This document shows, one piece after another, positions 34,047 to 45,622 of a stretch of DNA of 64,000 nt. The notes below the pieces were generated by a model. That model did no database searches and was not told the origin of the DNA. It saw only the letters and a program-made list of their open reading frames with translations. The position numbers and the translations under genes were made by a program. Where the stretch lies: positions 1-64,000 of the forward strand of contig JAWWPY010000431.1 in the NCBI GenBank assembly GCA_033854735.1, in the 5' to 3' direction. Each line of letters starts with the position of its first letter. Position 1 is the first letter of the stretch. Source of the DNA: JAWWPY01 sp033854735 (GTDB lineage Bacteria; Actinomycetota; Actinomycetes; Streptosporangiales; Streptosporangiaceae).

Positions 34047-34047
<1 letters not shown>
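32290..34047 (-). CDS. treZ: malto-oligosyltrehalose trehalohydrolase
   Basis: 585-residue GH13 enzyme that releases trehalose from maltooligosyl-trehalose. It starts MHEFRVWAPLSGRVEVVL (CBM48-like). The barrel carries VVMDVVYNHLGPAGNYLPEFGPYFS, nucleophile DGLRLDAVHAI, acid/base FLIAESDRGDP and VVATQNHDQIGNR, all TreZ-specific in wording. The ATG at 34047 overlaps the treY stop, and its own stop overlaps the glgX start, so the three genes are tightly coupled. Ordinary length for the family. Confidence 0.95.
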
Positions 34048-36701
<2,654 letters not shown>

Positions 36702-36860
36702 CCGTCACCTCAGTTCGTGTTGATCGCCCGATGTCTCTGACCTCGTTATGGCCATGTAAACCCAGAATGATGTCTGGCGAGCGACGAGGCGACGTCGGAA
36801 AGATCACACGGCCCACCCGGGCGGCCCATCACCGTACGTGCCCGGGTCTCTAGCAGGAGA

Positions 36861-36883
36861 CAGCCGGCCGCGGCTGGCCAGCC
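36861..36883 (-). terminator. hairpins downstream of the beta-helix gene
   Basis: CAGCCG-GCCG-CGGCTG (36861-36876) overlaps a second perfect palindrome GGCTGGCCAGCC (36872-36883), some 25 bp after the stop codon on the minus strand. No T-run follows. Confidence 0.4.
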
Positions 36884-36905
36884 ATGCCTGGCCGCACGCG
36901 AATGC

Positions 36906-38057
36906 CTAGTGGCACAGGGCGCCGTTCTCGTGCGGGTTCCCGCCGTCGACACTCTCGCCGGTTTCGAGGACTCTGTTACCGCTGCGGTGCCAGCCATCGG
37001 TCGGGCCGCCGTCATAGGGCGCCCATGCCGACCGGTCGAACCACACGCCATACTGCCCGACACAACCGGCCGCCTGGGTGCTGAAGACGTTGTTGGAGAA
37101 CGTGATCTGCGTGGTGCTGAAGCCGCCCACCGCAGACGGATCACCGGGGCCGCCGTCTCCGGGGTTGTAGTCCTCGGCATAGAGGGCGAAACCGCCACCG
37201 GTGATCAAGTTATCGCTGACCGTGATGGCGCGCGAGTTCCTCAGCCCGTCCCAGATCGCGACGGCACTGTCCGCGTCGCTGGTCATCTGGTATGTGTTGT
37301 GCTGGATGAGGCCGCCGCTGGCGCCTTCGGTCTGGTAGCCATCCTCGTGACCATTGGATGTCACGGTGGTGAAGCCATGGAAATAGCTGTTCTCGATGAC
37401 AAAATTGTTGCCGGTAGTACTCGAATAGCTGGGGTCGGTCCAGCTGAAGATGCCGTCGTCAATGCCGGAGCAGTTCACCGCATCGACCAGCAGTTTCGTC
37501 CCCTCATGCCAGATACAGGCGTGCACTCCGTTATCGCCATTGATCGTCACGTGGGCGATGGTCGCGCTGGCGCCGTCATCGACCAAGATGTCGGAGGTTC
37601 CATTGGCATTCTCACCGGTCTTGCCGCTGTTGGATGTGACGATGCTGTTCTCGATGGTGACATTCTGCGCTCGGATGTCGATCATGCCCGTGATGTCCTC
37701 GCAGCTGATCACGGAGTTGGCAGCGGTGATCACGATGGTCCGGCTGAGGCTGCCACCGTTCGGCCTGAGCCGTCCGCCCGGGCATTTCGACAGGTCTGGA
37801 CCGGTGTTGGTTGGTCCCGGCCAGCCGCAGCTCGCCAAGGCGCCCCAGAGAGCCGAACCGCCTGCGTGGCAGTAGGCGGGCAGCGGCCGGGCCTGAGCCG
37901 GGCGGGGCGAAGGGCTAGGCAGCGCAGACGCCACCGCCGGAGCGGCGCCCGGGGAGACCATGCCGCCACGCAAACTCGTCGCGGGCGGCCCGGGCAAGGC
38001 TGCGTTGCGCGAGGGCGCCGGGCTTGAGCACGCGGACACCAGAGCCAGCACGCACAA
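36906..38057 (-). CDS. exported right-handed beta-helix protein
   Basis: A 383-residue protein. After a Pro/Ser-rich linker the body has repeating coil phrases (NVTIENSIVTSNSG, ATIAHVTINGDNGVHACIW, NNFVIENSYFHGFTTV, GGLIQHNTYQM, AITVSDNLITGGGFALYAEDYN) typical of pectate-lyase-fold proteins; no catalytic set can be assigned. The 5' end is odd. The only start codon found is a TTG at 38057, which leaves just ten residues before a lipobox (LVSAC), although the frame upstream (RQRRWSLAAVLCVLALVSAC) is a perfect signal peptide without a usable ATG/GTG. The true start may be rare or damaged. Confidence 0.72.
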   Translation of the reverse strand: MCVLALVSACSSPAPSRNAALPGPPATSLRGGMVSPGAAPAVASALPSPSPRPAQARPLPAYCHAGGSALWGALASCGWPGPTNTGPDLSKCPGGRLRPNGGSLSRTIVITAANSVISCEDITGMIDIRAQNVTIENSIVTSNSGKTGENANGTSDILVDDGASATIAHVTINGDNGVHACIWHEGTKLLVDAVNCSGIDDGIFSWTDPSYSSTTGNNFVIENSYFHGFTTVTSNGHEDGYQTEGASGGLIQHNTYQMTSDADSAVAIWDGLRNSRAITVSDNLITGGGFALYAEDYNPGDGGPGDPSAVGGFSTTQITFSNNVFSTQAAGCVGQYGVWFDRSAWAPYDGGPTDGWHRSGNRVLETGESVDGGNPHENGALCH

Positions 38058-38285
38058 GACAGCAGCGAGCGACCACCTTCGCTGACGGGCAGGGCTGATA
38101 GTCGCGTCCCCCTCACGGCCGTGGCGCGTGGCGCGGCGTATTCAAAGACGCACTGTACCGCCGTGAACAGGGCTGAGATATGGAGTGTCAGCAAGCTGCG
38201 TGAATTGAGTGGATTAAGGGCATTGTGCGGCTGTGTCGTCGCTGGCCGAGGGTGAGCGGCTGGTCAGACCCGCGTGACGGACCGC

Positions 38286-38657
38286 TCAGGGGCCGCTGGC
38301 CCGCCTCGCCCCGTTGAGCTTCGCCCGCAGCCCTTCGAGGTCGTCGGCCACGATCACCTGGATCAGCGCGCCCGTGCGGGAGACCGTGCGGGAGACCGCC
38401 AGCCAGGCCGATCCGGGGTGGATGCGCTCGACCTGCCATTCGCCGCCGAAGGCCTGCGAGATCGTGGCCAGCTCGGCCGGGTCGTACCCGTGCGCGAGCA
38501 GCGGCCGCAGGGCGGCCACGCTCGGCGCGGTGAAGACCACGGGAGGCGCTGGCAGGCGGCGGCGCTGGGCCCGGAAGCCGCGCCCGCTGCGGCTGATCTC
38601 CCACAGCGCGCCGTAGTCACACAGGAGTTCGGTCAGGCTCATTGCGTCATCGCTCAT
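38286..38657 (-). CDS. conserved actinobacterial protein of unknown function
   Basis: 123 residues from ATG 38657. It reads MSDDAMSLTELLCDYGALWEISR followed by RLPAPPVVFTAPSVAALRPLLAHGYDPAELATISQAFGGEWQVERIHPGSAWLAVSRT. A CDYG...WEI start and a Trp/Tyr-rich core suggest a compact alpha/beta domain. It is transcribed away from the RNA-repair genes and shares their promoter region, which has a 12-bp palindrome. No domain is recognised. A 12-bp repeat encodes TVSRTVSRTG near the end. Confidence 0.6.
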   Translation of the reverse strand: MSDDAMSLTELLCDYGALWEISRSGRGFRAQRRRLPAPPVVFTAPSVAALRPLLAHGYDPAELATISQAFGGEWQVERIHPGSAWLAVSRTVSRTGALIQVIVADDLEGLRAKLNGARRASGP

Positions 38658-38684
38658 GCGCGGGATTATATGATGCACCGTGAC

Positions 38685-38696
38685 GCTCTATAGAGC
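38685..38696. promoter_or_regulatory. 12-bp palindrome upstream of the RNA-repair genes
   Basis: GCTCTATAGAGC is perfectly self-complementary and has a related AGCTCTCTAGG just downstream. It lies in the divergent gap between the conserved unknown gene and hen1. Confidence 0.4.
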
Positions 38697-38882
38697 ACCA
38701 TGAAGCTCTCTAGGCCGCCTCACTGCTCACCGCCGTTGCCTTGGCCCGGGGGAAGGCGCAACCGTGGCCTGCCCGTTACGGTGCCCAGGAGGGCAAAACC
38801 ATTTCGAACGCCCGTCCTGGCTGTGCGAGTATCACTGCCTGACCGGCAACTCGACGAGCGGCGACGGGGGTGGCAGCCCAGC

Positions 38883-40295
38883 ATGCTCCTGACGATCACC
38901 TCGACCGCGGCACCCGCGACGGATCTGGGCTTCCTGCTGCACAAGCATCCGGGCAGGACACAGTATTTCGATGTCGCGGCCGGGCAGGTTCACGTGTTCT
39001 ACCCGGAGGCCGGCCAGGATCGGTGCACGGCCGCCGTGCTGCTGGAAATCGATCCGATCGGGCTGGTCCGTGGCCGGCGATCGGCCGGCCCGGACGCATT
39101 CTCGCTGGCCCAGTACGTCAACGACCGGCCCTACGCGGCCTCGTCGATGATGGCCGTGGCCCTGGGCCGGGTCTTCCGCACGGCCATGACCGGCCGGTGC
39201 GAGGCGAGGCCGGAACTGGCCGCCAGCACGCTGCCGCTGGAGATCGCGATCCCGGCCCTGCCCTGCCGGGGCGGAGCCGAAGTTGCGCAACGGCTCTTCG
39301 GCCCGCTGGGCTGGACGGTCGAGGCGACGCCGGTGCCGCTCGACCCGCAGATCCCGCAGTGGGGTGATTCGCGGTATGTCGGGCTGCGGCTGTCCGGGCG
39401 GCTCCGCCTGGCCGAGGCGCTGAACCACTTGTACGTGCTGCTGCCGGTGCTCGACAACGCCAAGCACTACTGGGTGAGCACCGACGAGGTGGACAAGCTG
39501 ATCCGGGCCGGCAGCGGATGGCTGGGCGGCCACCCTGACCGGGACCTGATCACCCGCCGCTACCTGGCGCATCGCCGGGAGCTCGTGCTCACGGCGGTGG
39601 GCCGGCTCGCCGAGGCCGACGACACGGAACCGGAGACGCTGGACAATGCCGTGCCCGGCGACGGCCCGGATGAGGCACCGCAGCGGCCGCTCTCCCTGGC
39701 CCAGCAGCGCTGCGGAGCGGTCGTGGCGGTCCTGCGGGCAGCGGGCGCGACCACCGTCGCTGACCTCGGCTGCGGTGAGGGCGCCTTGCTCAGGATGCTC
39801 CTCGACGAGCCCGCCTTCAGCCGGGTCCTCGGTGTTGACGTGTCACACCGGGCGCTGGAGGCCGCCGCGAAGCGGCTGCACCTGGACCGGATGCCGGACC
39901 GGCGGCGGGAGCGCGTGGAGTTGCTGCAGTCCTCGCTGACCTACCGCGACGAGCGGATAGCGGGATTCGACGCGGCGGTCCTCATGGAGGTCATCGAGCA
40001 TGTCGACCCGCCGCGGCTCGGCGCCCTGGAGCAGACGGTATTCGGCTCCGCCCGCCCGGCCACGGTCGTGCTCACCACCCCCAACGCCGAGCACAATGTC
40101 CGGTTCCCCGACCTGCCCGCTGGGTCGATGCGTCACCGTGACCACCGGTTCGAGTGGACCCGGGCCCAGTTCCGCGGCTGGGCCGAGGCTGTCGCCGCCC
40201 GGCATGGTTACGGCGTCCGGTACCTGCCGGTCGGCACCGACGACCCCGAGGTCGGCCCCCCGACGCAGATGGCGGTGTTCTCCCGCCATGGCTGA
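38883..40295 (+). CDS. hen1: RNA 3'-terminal ribose 2'-O-methyltransferase Hen1
   Basis: 470 residues from ATG 38883. The N-terminal half (MLLTITSTAAPATDLGFLLHKHPGRTQYFDVAAGQVHVFYPEA) is the bacterial Hen1 ligase-activating domain. The C-terminal half is a methyltransferase with AdoMet motif VADLGCGEGALLRML (about residue 290) and the Hen1 metal-binding EVIEHVD (about 369), with a later histidine in RHRDHRFEWT. It methylates the new 3' end before ligation so that repaired RNA resists re-cleavage. It overlaps the Pnkp gene by 8 bp, forming the known two-component RNA-repair system. Confidence 0.94.
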   Translation: MLLTITSTAAPATDLGFLLHKHPGRTQYFDVAAGQVHVFYPEAGQDRCTAAVLLEIDPIGLVRGRRSAGPDAFSLAQYVNDRPYAASSMMAVALGRVFRTAMTGRCEARPELAASTLPLEIAIPALPCRGGAEVAQRLFGPLGWTVEATPVPLDPQIPQWGDSRYVGLRLSGRLRLAEALNHLYVLLPVLDNAKHYWVSTDEVDKLIRAGSGWLGGHPDRDLITRRYLAHRRELVLTAVGRLAEADDTEPETLDNAVPGDGPDEAPQRPLSLAQQRCGAVVAVLRAAGATTVADLGCGEGALLRMLLDEPAFSRVLGVDVSHRALEAAAKRLHLDRMPDRRRERVELLQSSLTYRDERIAGFDAAVLMEVIEHVDPPRLGALEQTVFGSARPATVVLTTPNAEHNVRFPDLPAGSMRHRDHRFEWTRAQFRGWAEAVAARHGYGVRYLPVGTDDPEVGPPTQMAVFSRHG

Positions 40296-42936
40296 TCCGC
40301 AGGCCCCACTGCCGCAGGCACCACTGGCGCAGGCACCGCGACGGGCGCTGGGCATTCCCGAGATGGCCCTGGTGGTCCTCGTCGGCGTGTCCGGCTCGGG
40401 CAAGTCCACGTTCGCGGGCCGCCACTTCGAGCCGTTCGAGGTGCTCTCCAGCGACTTCTGCCGCGGCCTGGTCTCCGGCGATGAGAACGACCAGGCCGCG
40501 ACCCCTGACGCGTTCGACGTGCTGCACTACATCGCCAGCAAGCGGCTGGCCGCCGGGCGGCTGACTGTGGTGGACGCCACGAACGTGCAGCCCGAGGGCC
40601 GCAAGCAGCTCGTTGAGCTGGCCCGGTCCCATGACGTCCTCCCGGTGGCGATCGTGCTTGACCTTCCGGCCGACGTATGCGCGGCCAGGAACACCACGCG
40701 CCCACAACGGAACTTCGGCGCCCATGTCATCCGCCGCCAGCATGACCAGCTGCGCCGGTCCCTGCGCTCACTCACCCGGGAAGGCTTCCGCAAGGTACAC
40801 GTGCTGAAGAGCGTCGCGGAGATCGACTCGGCGGTGATCGTCCGGGAACGGCTGCTCACCGACTACCGGGACCGGACCGGGCCGTTCGACGTGATCGGCG
40901 ACATCCACGGCTGCCGCGGCGAGCTGGAGGCCCTGCTCAGCCAGCTCGGGTACGTGATCGAGCGGGATCCTGACCGCCGGCCGACCGGCGCGGCCCATCC
41001 CCTCGGGCGCACCGCGGTCTTCCTGGGTGACCTGGTGGACCGCGGCCCTGACTCGCCCGGGGTGCTCCGCCTGGTGATGGGTATGGCCGACGCGGGACAC
41101 GCCCTCGTGGTTCCGGGCAATCACGAGAACAAGCTGGTCCGGGCGCTGTCCGGGCGGAACGTGCAAGTCAGCCACGGGCTGGCCGAGACGCTCAGCCAAC
41201 TCGCCGCGCAGCCCGAGGAGTTCCGCAAGCAGGTCGAGGCTTTCTGCCACGACCTGGTCTCCCATCTCGTCCTGGACGCCGGGCGGCTCGTTGTCGCGCA
41301 CGCCGGGCTGAAGGAGTCCTACCACGGCCGGGCCTCCGGGCGGGTGCGCAGCTTCGCCCTGTACGGCGACACCACCGGGGAGACCGACGAGTTCGGGCTC
41401 CCCGTCCGCTACCCGTGGGCGAACGACTACCGGGGCAGCGCCATGGTCCTGTACGGGCATACACCCACGCCAGAGCCGGAGTGGGTGAACAACACCATGT
41501 GCCTGGACACAGGCTGCGTTTTCGGCGGCCGGCTCACCGCGCTGCGCTATCCCGAGAGGGAGATCATCTCTGTCCCGGCCGAGCGCGTCTGGTACGAGCC
41601 GGCCCGGCCGTTCCGGGCCCCCGGTCAGCTGCCGGACGCGGAGTCTGCCGAAGCTGGCTCGGCGGCCGCCCGTGACCCCGGCATCCTGGATGTCGGCGAC
41701 GTACTGGGCAAACGCGTTGTGGAGACCCGCCATCACGGGCGTGTCACCGTCCGCGAGGAAAACGCGGCGGGCGCCCTGGAAGTAATGAGCCGGTTCGCGA
41801 TCGACCCACGCTGGCTGCTCTACCTGCCGCCGACCATGGCGCCGTGCGCGACGTCGGTCCTGCCGGACCTGCTCGAGCACCCGGCCGAAGCATTCGACGC
41901 CTACCGGGCCGACGGCATCGCGGAAGTCATCTGCGAGGAGAAGCACATGGGCTCCCGGGCCGTGGCCCTCGTCTGCCGCGACGAGGCCGCCGCCCGCCGC
42001 CGCTTCGGCGGGGCCGAGCCGACTGCGGGCGATTCCACTCCGGCCGGCGCCGTGTACACGCGCACCGGACGGCCGTTCTTCGGGCCCGTGCTGACCGGCG
42101 AATTGCTCGGTTCGCTGCGCGCGGCGGTCGGCGCCAGCGCCCTGTGGGGCGAACTGGACACTGACTGGCTACTGCTCGACTGCGAGCTGCTGCCCTGGTC
42201 GGCCAAGGCCGAGGCCCTCCTGCGGCATCAGTACGCCGCCGTCGGCGCGGCCGCGCGGGCCGCTCTGCCCGCCGCCACGGCGGCGCTGGAGCAGGCCCTG
42301 GAACGAGGCTCAGACGTCGCGCCGTTGCTCGACCGGGTGCGGAGCCGGGCCCGCAACGCGGACGCGTTCGCGGCCGCCTACCGGCGGTACTGCTGGCCCA
42401 CCGACGGCCTGAACGGCATCCGGCTGGCCCCATTCCAGGTGCTCGCCACCGAGAACGCCACCTACCACGACCGTGATCACAGCTGGCACCTCGCACTCGC
42501 TGACCGGCTGGCGGCAGCCGCGCCGGGACTGATCACGACCACCCGCCGCCTGCTCGTGGACACCACCGACCCGGGCTCCACGGCCGCCGGGGTGACCTGG
42601 TGGGAGGAACTCACGGCCAGCGGCGGCGAGGGCATGGTGGTCAAGCCGCACGCCAACCTGGCCCGGGCCCGGCGCGGGCTGGTCCAGCCGGGGATCAAGG
42701 TGCGGGGCCGCGAGTACCTGCGGATCATTTACGGCCCCGACTACACCGACCCGGGGAACCTCAGCCGGCTCCGGCAGCGGAACCTGGGCCACAAGCGCTC
42801 GCTGGCGCAGCGCGAGTACGCCCTCGGACTCGAAGCGCTGGAAAGGGCGGCGCGGAAGGATCCGTTGTGGCGTGTGCATGAAGCGGTTTTCGCCGTCCTG
42901 GCCCTCGAATCGGAGCCGGTAGACCCGCGGCTGTGA
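40288..42936 (+). CDS. pnkp: polynucleotide kinase-phosphatase-ligase Pnkp
   Basis: 882-residue three-domain RNA-repair enzyme. Kinase: P-loop GVSGSGKST (about 33-41) that phosphorylates 5'-OH ends. Phosphatase: calcineurin-like GDIHG (about 203), GDLVDRG (about 248) and GNHE (about 277) that removes 2',3'-cyclic phosphate. C-terminal adenylyltransferase: nucleophile Lys in EEKHMGSRAV (about 551) and GEGMVVKP downstream. With Hen1 it heals and seals tRNAs cut by ribotoxins. The first residues contain a short PQAPLPQAPLAQAP repeat. Confidence 0.95.
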   Translation: MADPQAPLPQAPLAQAPRRALGIPEMALVVLVGVSGSGKSTFAGRHFEPFEVLSSDFCRGLVSGDENDQAATPDAFDVLHYIASKRLAAGRLTVVDATNVQPEGRKQLVELARSHDVLPVAIVLDLPADVCAARNTTRPQRNFGAHVIRRQHDQLRRSLRSLTREGFRKVHVLKSVAEIDSAVIVRERLLTDYRDRTGPFDVIGDIHGCRGELEALLSQLGYVIERDPDRRPTGAAHPLGRTAVFLGDLVDRGPDSPGVLRLVMGMADAGHALVVPGNHENKLVRALSGRNVQVSHGLAETLSQLAAQPEEFRKQVEAFCHDLVSHLVLDAGRLVVAHAGLKESYHGRASGRVRSFALYGDTTGETDEFGLPVRYPWANDYRGSAMVLYGHTPTPEPEWVNNTMCLDTGCVFGGRLTALRYPEREIISVPAERVWYEPARPFRAPGQLPDAESAEAGSAAARDPGILDVGDVLGKRVVETRHHGRVTVREENAAGALEVMSRFAIDPRWLLYLPPTMAPCATSVLPDLLEHPAEAFDAYRADGIAEVICEEKHMGSRAVALVCRDEAAARRRFGGAEPTAGDSTPAGAVYTRTGRPFFGPVLTGELLGSLRAAVGASALWGELDTDWLLLDCELLPWSAKAEALLRHQYAAVGAAARAALPAATAALEQALERGSDVAPLLDRVRSRARNADAFAAAYRRYCWPTDGLNGIRLAPFQVLATENATYHDRDHSWHLALADRLAAAAPGLITTTRRLLVDTTDPGSTAAGVTWWEELTASGGEGMVVKPHANLARARRGLVQPGIKVRGREYLRIIYGPDYTDPGNLSRLRQRNLGHKRSLAQREYALGLEALERAARKDPLWRVHEAVFAVLALESEPVDPRL

Positions 42937-42969
42937 CCGCGGCGCACCGACGTTCGGCCGGAAGACGGG

Positions 42970-44685
42970 TCAGTTCCGGGCTGGTGCTGGGCGGGTGGTG
43001 CGGTGCGGGCGGGCGAAGCCGTCGCCGACCTCGGCCGCGAGCGCCAGGTAGGCGTCGGCCGTGGCCCGGTTCAGCTGGAGCAGATCGACCTCGGCGCCCT
43101 CCTCGAGGTGCGGGTCGTAGGGGATCCGCACCACGGCCCGGGACCGCGCGGCGAAGTGCTGCTCCAGCCGTTCCATGTCCACCGTGCTCTTGCTGCGCGG
43201 CCTGATGACGGACAGCACGACCACGGCCTGGCGGACGAGGTCGCCGTAACCATGCGCCTGGAGCCAGTCGAGCGTCGCGCTCGCGCTCCGGGCGCCATCC
43301 ACCGAGGGCGAGCTGACCAGGACGATCTGGTCCGCCAGGCGCAGAACGCCCGCCATGGCGGAATGCAGCAGGCCCGTCCCGCAGTCGGCCAGGCAGATCG
43401 AGTAGTAGTGCTCAAGGACCTGGGCGACCTCGTAGTAGTCCTCCTCGCTGAACGCGACCGACACAGTGGGGTCACGATCGGAGGCGAGGATCTCGAGCCT
43501 GCTCGCGGCCTGGGTGGTGAACCCGCGCACGTCGGCGTAGCGCTGGATCTGGTCCCGCTCGTTCAGCAGGTCCCGGACGGTGGCGGCCGTCTCCAGCCGC
43601 AGCTTGTCGGACAGCGTGCCGCGATCGGGGTTGGCGTCGACGGCGATGACCCGGTCGCCGCGCACCGAGGCCAGCGTGGCTCCCAGGGCCACCGTGGTCG
43701 TGGTCTTGCCGACGCCGCCTTTCAGGCTCAATACGGCTACCCGGTGGTGCCCGGTGCTGACCGGGGTGCGGGCCCGGCCGGTCAGCTCACGCCGCCGCAG
43801 TTCCGCTCCTGACTGGGGGGCCCGGATGAGGCCGCCGGTGCCCCGGTAGACCGCACGGCGCCAGCCACCCGAGGGCGCCTTGTGCCTGCCGCGCAACAGG
43901 ACATCCGCGGTGAGGCTGTCAGCTGTCACGCTGGTCCGCGTCCCGCCGTGCGGCCAGGCCGCGGGTTCCTGCACAGCGGGTTCCTGCACAGCGGGTTCCT
44001 GCCCAGCGGGTTCCTGAACTGGGAGCGCCTCCGGGGAAGGAACCGGTTCGGGCTCGGCGGGCGCCCGTGACTGAAGTTCAGCCAGGGTCTCGGAGCGCGG
44101 CTCAGCCCAGGACTCTTTCCCCGCCCCGGACGCTGTCCCAGCCTCGGCCTCCGGAGGCTCAGCGGGAGCGTACGGTACCTCCCACGGCTCAGCCGGAGGA
44201 CCGGCCCCGGGGTCGGGCGGCTGCTCCTGCTGCTGGTGATCAGCCGGGGCGTAGGACATCTGCTGCGGCCAGGACCGCGCATCCGGGACCACTGGCGCGT
44301 ACGGGGTCACCTGGGGGCCCGCGGAGCCGGACGTTTCGGCTGGCCCGTAGTCATCGCCCGTGTCGTAGTACTCCGCCGTGTCATATCCGCCGGCCGGCCC
44401 GTAGGCGTCGGCCGTGTCATATCCGCCCGGTGCCCCATACGCGGCCGACGGGCCGTAACCGGCGGGCTGCTGCGGATACGCGGGCTCGGGGCTTGGTGCG
44501 CGGGTGCCGAACGGCGGCTGCAAGCCGGAGGAACCCGGTAAGCCGGAGGCGGGCCAGCCGAACGGGCTTGCCCCAGCGTTCCCATCATCCCCGCGCCGGG
44601 CGTCATCGGCTCCAGGCCCAGACGTCCGGGACTCGAGTCGGCCGGGCTCGCCAGCGGCCGTCTGGTCCTGGTCGTCATCGGCCAA
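42970..44685 (-). CDS. ParA/MinD-like ATPase with long disordered N-terminus
   Basis: A 571-residue protein from a TTG start with GAGGGGAA upstream. Residues 1 to about 270 are Pro/Gly/Glu/Tyr-rich and disordered, with YGPAGGYDTAEYYDTGDDYG repeats and a 15-bp-coded EPAVQ repeat. The C-terminal 270 residues are a deviant Walker A ATPase: VLSLKGGVGKTTTTVALGATLA, VIAVDANPDRGTL, and ICLADCGTGLLHSAM. This design resembles the EspI-like ATPases of type VII secretion and other MinD-type proteins with Pro-rich tails; no secretion genes lie nearby. It is divergent from bpa. Confidence 0.85.
   Translation of the reverse strand: MADDDQDQTAAGEPGRLESRTSGPGADDARRGDDGNAGASPFGWPASGLPGSSGLQPPFGTRAPSPEPAYPQQPAGYGPSAAYGAPGGYDTADAYGPAGGYDTAEYYDTGDDYGPAETSGSAGPQVTPYAPVVPDARSWPQQMSYAPADHQQQEQPPDPGAGPPAEPWEVPYAPAEPPEAEAGTASGAGKESWAEPRSETLAELQSRAPAEPEPVPSPEALPVQEPAGQEPAVQEPAVQEPAAWPHGGTRTSVTADSLTADVLLRGRHKAPSGGWRRAVYRGTGGLIRAPQSGAELRRRELTGRARTPVSTGHHRVAVLSLKGGVGKTTTTVALGATLASVRGDRVIAVDANPDRGTLSDKLRLETAATVRDLLNERDQIQRYADVRGFTTQAASRLEILASDRDPTVSVAFSEEDYYEVAQVLEHYYSICLADCGTGLLHSAMAGVLRLADQIVLVSSPSVDGARSASATLDWLQAHGYGDLVRQAVVVLSVIRPRSKSTVDMERLEQHFAARSRAVVRIPYDPHLEEGAEVDLLQLNRATADAYLALAAEVGDGFARPHRTTRPAPARN
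43961..44018. repeat. 15-bp tandem repeat in the ParA-like gene, 4 units
   Basis: GCGGGTTCCTGCACA-type units encoding Val-Gln-Glu-Pro-Ala in the disordered N-terminal part. Confidence 0.88.
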
Positions 44686-44914
44686 GGTCGTTCCCCTCAG
44701 CTCTCATCAGTAGGAGAATGGCGTGCCCGAAAGCCCGGATGAGTGCCTCAAGCCGAAGCCTAGGCCACCCGGATACCGGCAGCACACCCCCGGAAACGAA
44801 TTGCTACCCGGAGTCGGCCGCCGTGTGGGCAAGATCCTGCTGGTCAATTGATTGCGGGGCATCGTGAGCGGCCCCGCGACACAGGCACTCAGTGGAAGGG
44901 GCAAGACTAGGACC

Positions 44915-45457
44915 ATGGATGACCCGAGAAACGCCGAAGCGGACCCGGCCGGCCGGGTGGTCGTGGTTGGTCCCGACGGGATCCCTACCGACGGCGGCGC
45001 CGCCGAGTCAGGCGGCGAGCGTCCCGTGATCGAGATGGTGGAGCAGCCGGCCAAGGTGATGCGGATCGGCAGCATGATCCGCCAGCTGCTCGACGAGGTC
45101 AGGGCCGCGCCACTGGACGAGAAGAGCCGGGCGAGGCTCAAGGAGATACACCAGAGTTCGATCAAGGAACTCGAGGATGGGCTGGCTACCGAACTGGTCG
45201 ACGAACTCGAGCGGCTGTCACTGCCTTTCGCCGAGGACGAAGTGCCCAGTGAGGCCGAACTCCGGGTGGCTCAGGCGCAGCTCGTCGGCTGGCTGGAGGG
45301 CCTTTTCCACGGCATCCAGACCACGCTGTTCGCGCAGCAGATGGCGGCCAGGGCGCAGCTTGAGCAGATGCGGCGGGCGCTGCCCCCGGGAATGATGCCC
45401 GGCGCTGCAGAGGATGGCGCGCCGCAGCAGCAGCGCTCGTCGGGCCCCTACCTGTAA
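44915..45457 (+). CDS. bpa: bacterial proteasome activator
   Basis: A 180-residue ring-forming, ATP-independent activator of the 20S proteasome (Bpa/PafE). The central four-helix region (PAKVMRIGSMIRQLLDEVRAAPLDEKSRARLKEIHQSSIKELEDGLATELVDELERLSLPF, then LRVAQAQLVGWLEGLFHGIQTTLFAQQMAARAQLEQMR) is characteristic. The extreme C-terminus is GPYL where the well-known GQYL motif inserts into the proteasome; Pro replaces Gln. The ATG at 44915 fits family length. It is divergent from the ParA-like gene; no proteasome subunit genes are in the window. Confidence 0.93.
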   Translation: MDDPRNAEADPAGRVVVVGPDGIPTDGGAAESGGERPVIEMVEQPAKVMRIGSMIRQLLDEVRAAPLDEKSRARLKEIHQSSIKELEDGLATELVDELERLSLPFAEDEVPSEAELRVAQAQLVGWLEGLFHGIQTTLFAQQMAARAQLEQMRRALPPGMMPGAAEDGAPQQQRSSGPYL

Positions 45458-45473
45458 GGTCGTCCCCCGCTGG

Positions 45474-45608
45474 TGCCTCGCAGGCTTGTGTCCTGCCCGC
45501 CCGTGCCCCGCAGGCTTGTGCCCCGCCCGCCTGTGCCTTGCCCGCCTGTGCCTCGCCGGGCCCGTGCCCTCCTGCCTGCGTTCTGCCTGCCTGTGCCCCC
45601 CTGGCCCG
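45474..45608. repeat. 15-bp tandem repeat between bpa and pheA
   Basis: About nine imperfect 15-16-bp units (TGCCCCGCCCGCCTG type) fill the gap between these convergent genes. No hairpin terminator is obvious. Confidence 0.82.
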
Positions 45609-45622
45609 TGACGTCAGGCGGC

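Noticed and set aside
36746..37198. Minus-strand frame near the end of the beta-helix gene
   Set aside because: Overlaps the conserved beta-helix gene in another frame; translation is low complexity.
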